Of a stretch of DNA of 7,294 bases, positions 6,341-7,294 are shown piece after piece. Below the pieces are notes generated by a model. It worked only from the letters and a program-made list of their open reading frames with translations, searched no databases and was not told the DNA's origin. Origin of the DNA: CAYMTN01 sp964393335 (lineage in GTDB: Bacteria > Chloroflexota > Anaerolineae > Aggregatilineales > Aggregatilineaceae); NCBI GenBank assembly GCA_964393335.1, contig CAYMTN010000251.1, positions 1 through 7,294 of the forward strand, read 5' to 3'. Position 1 is the stretch's first letter. Each line of letters opens with the position of its first letter. A program made the position numbers and the translations under genes.

Positions 6341-7036
6341 TTATTTTCCGATGCGGAAGAGCATCGTCGTCTCGCCAACTGTGATCACGTAGCCGTCCTG
6401 TAGGGGACGTGGTTCGTCCGCTGGCGCGGGTACGCCGTTCACAATCGTGCCGTTGACGCTACCCAGGTCGGTCACCGTCCAGATGCCGTCCTCTTGCCGC
6501 GCGATCTGGCAGTGCGGGCGCGAAACGGCTGGGTCTTGTAGTGAAATATCCCAGGTGGCGTTGCGCGTGGCGCGGCCAATTTGCAGCGTCGGCGTCAGGA
6601 TGGCGATCTCGGCCCCTTCTTGCGGGCCGGACGTAATGTGCAGCGTCGGCTGGCCGCCGCCCCCGGCAGGTACGACCAACGTCCCGGTGATCTTGGCCTG
6701 CTCGTGTTCTTCGGCGGTGACCATCGCGGAAAAATGTAGAATCGGCACGTACAGCCGGATCACGTCACCGTGCGCCAGCGGGAACGGGTCGGTCAGGCGC
6801 TTGTCGTTGACAAACGTGCCGTTGGCGCTGCCCAGGTCGGAGATCATAAAAATGCCGTCGCGGAAGCTGATCACGGCGTGCTGGCGCGATACGTGCCGCT
6901 CTGGAATGTAGATCGTGTTGTTCGGACTGCGCCCGATGGTGGCGGTTGCGCCTTCCTCCAGCACAAATTCGCGCTGGTCGCCGCTGTCGGGGTCCGTCCA
7001 CGTGACTTTCGCCAGTCCTTCTGCTTGTTCGCTCAT
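6341..7036 (-). CDS. twin FHA-domain protein (phosphothreonine-binding adaptor)
   Basis: This 231-residue soluble protein contains two complete FHA domains and no enzymatic domain, signal peptide or membrane segment. FHA1 spans about 10-105, with GRSPNN (35-40), the core VSRQHAVI (49-56) and DLGSANGTFVN (67-77). FHA2 spans about 130-229, with GRATRNA (154-160), VSRPHCQI (171-178) and DLGSVNGTIVNG (190-201). The residues that normally hold the phosphothreonine are present in both: the Arg of GR, the Ser and His of SRxH, and the Asn of NGT. FHA domains bind phosphothreonine peptides made by Ser/Thr kinases in the cytoplasm. The linker 106-129 contains a TGTLVVP stretch (117-123) that resembles the Thr motif repeated in the downstream metalloprotease. 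The ATG at 7036 has GGGTGA eight bases upstream. The gene lies 29 bases after the zinc-finger gene and 39 bases before the metalloprotease, indicating one operon. The likely role is a scaffold; the binding partner is inferred. Confidence 0.92.
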   Translation of the reverse strand: MSEQAEGLAKVTWTDPDSGDQREFVLEEGATATIGRSPNNTIYIPERHVSRQHAVISFRDGIFMISDLGSANGTFVNDKRLTDPFPLAHGDVIRLYVPILHFSAMVTAEEHEQAKITGTLVVPAGGGGQPTLHITSGPQEGAEIAILTPTLQIGRATRNATWDISLQDPAVSRPHCQIARQEDGIWTVTDLGSVNGTIVNGVPAPADEPRPLQDGYVITVGETTMLFRIGK

Positions 7037-7065
7037 ACGTCATTCACCCGCGCCAGTCCGGTCGA

Positions 7066-7278
7066 TCAATCGAGGTAGGGCATTTCAATCGGTTCGGGCT
7101 GCGGCTTGCAGGTGCCGCACCACACCGCGTCGGCGACGACCAGCGATTTCGGCACTTTTTTGCCGCCGATGTACACCGTAATGATGTACGTCATGGACTT
7201 GATATGATCGCCGCACACGGCGCGCCCGCACCAGCGGCAGATTGCTTCAGCTTGTTCACCACAATGCGTGCATTTCAT
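7066..7278 (-). CDS. small cysteine-rich zinc-finger protein (B-box/zinc-ribbon-like)
   Basis: This 70-residue protein has paired metal ligands. CTHC (C3, C6), CRWC (C14, C17) and CGDH (C22, H25) fall in the first 25 residues, and CGTC (C54, C57) near the C-terminus. The first part, with AICRWCGRAVCGDH, looks like the B-box-type zinc fingers of small bacterial proteins that often accompany membrane or signalling modules. The segment 29-52 (TYIITVYIGGKKVPKSLVV) reads as a short beta-rich insertion between ligand sets. Eight ligands could bind two Zn ions. The ATG at 7278 has GAGGA (7289-7293) ten bases upstream. It is the first visible gene of the minus-strand operon with the twin-FHA and metalloprotease genes, though further genes may lie beyond the window edge. 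A role in protein-protein contact within that module is plausible; no enzymatic activity is suggested. Confidence 0.8.
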   Translation of the reverse strand: MKCTHCGEQAEAICRWCGRAVCGDHIKSMTYIITVYIGGKKVPKSLVVADAVWCGTCKPQPEPIEMPYLD

Positions 7279-7294
7279 GATCTTGATTTCCTCA

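Overview
The window is about 62% GC over most of its length by hand counts of sample lines. It carries seven protein genes. The mix points to a free-living, heterotrophic bacterium of the Chloroflexota (Anaerolineae-like): a GT39-type glycosyltransferase tail with the C-terminal domain common in that phylum, a glutaminyl cyclase, a cytoplasmic-type sulfatase, and a PqqD/M50 metalloprotease beside a twin-FHA protein. The assignment is an inference from gene families; no rRNA, tRNA or other taxonomic marker is present.

Layout, left to right. (1) Positions 3-884 (+) hold the C-terminal part of a large membrane glycosyltransferase whose start lies outside the window. This stretch and the following 246-base gap have lower GC (about 52% in the gene, lower in the gap) than everything to the right. 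(2) An inositol-monophosphatase-family enzyme (1131-1976, +) and a secreted glutaminyl-peptide cyclotransferase (2094-2906, +) follow. The cyclase ends at a strong intrinsic terminator (2917-2949). (3) A formylglycine-type sulfatase (2980-4446, +) starts at a GTG with a strong Shine-Dalgarno. (4) A 154-base gap between converging genes (4447-4600) contains a cluster of four short hairpins. (5) The right side is a minus-strand operon, read from the right edge: a 70-aa zinc-finger protein, a twin-FHA protein, and a membrane M50 metalloprotease with a PqqD-like domain. Gaps are 29 and 39 bases.

The most interesting point is in the last operon. The cytosolic N-terminal region of the metalloprotease carries a degenerate tandem repeat of the form W-x6-T-[LV]-[IF]-[ML], with threonines T61, T84 and T133, plus a related T114. 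A hydrophobic residue sits at +3 from each Thr, as FHA domains often prefer around phosphothreonine. The adjacent gene encodes two FHA domains with intact phosphopeptide-binding residues, and a similar Thr motif lies in the linker between them. The inferred model is a phosphothreonine-dependent scaffold: a Ser/Thr kinase, not in this window, marks the repeats and the twin-FHA protein docks on the protease. The left-hand genes are metabolic or envelope genes with no evident link to this module.
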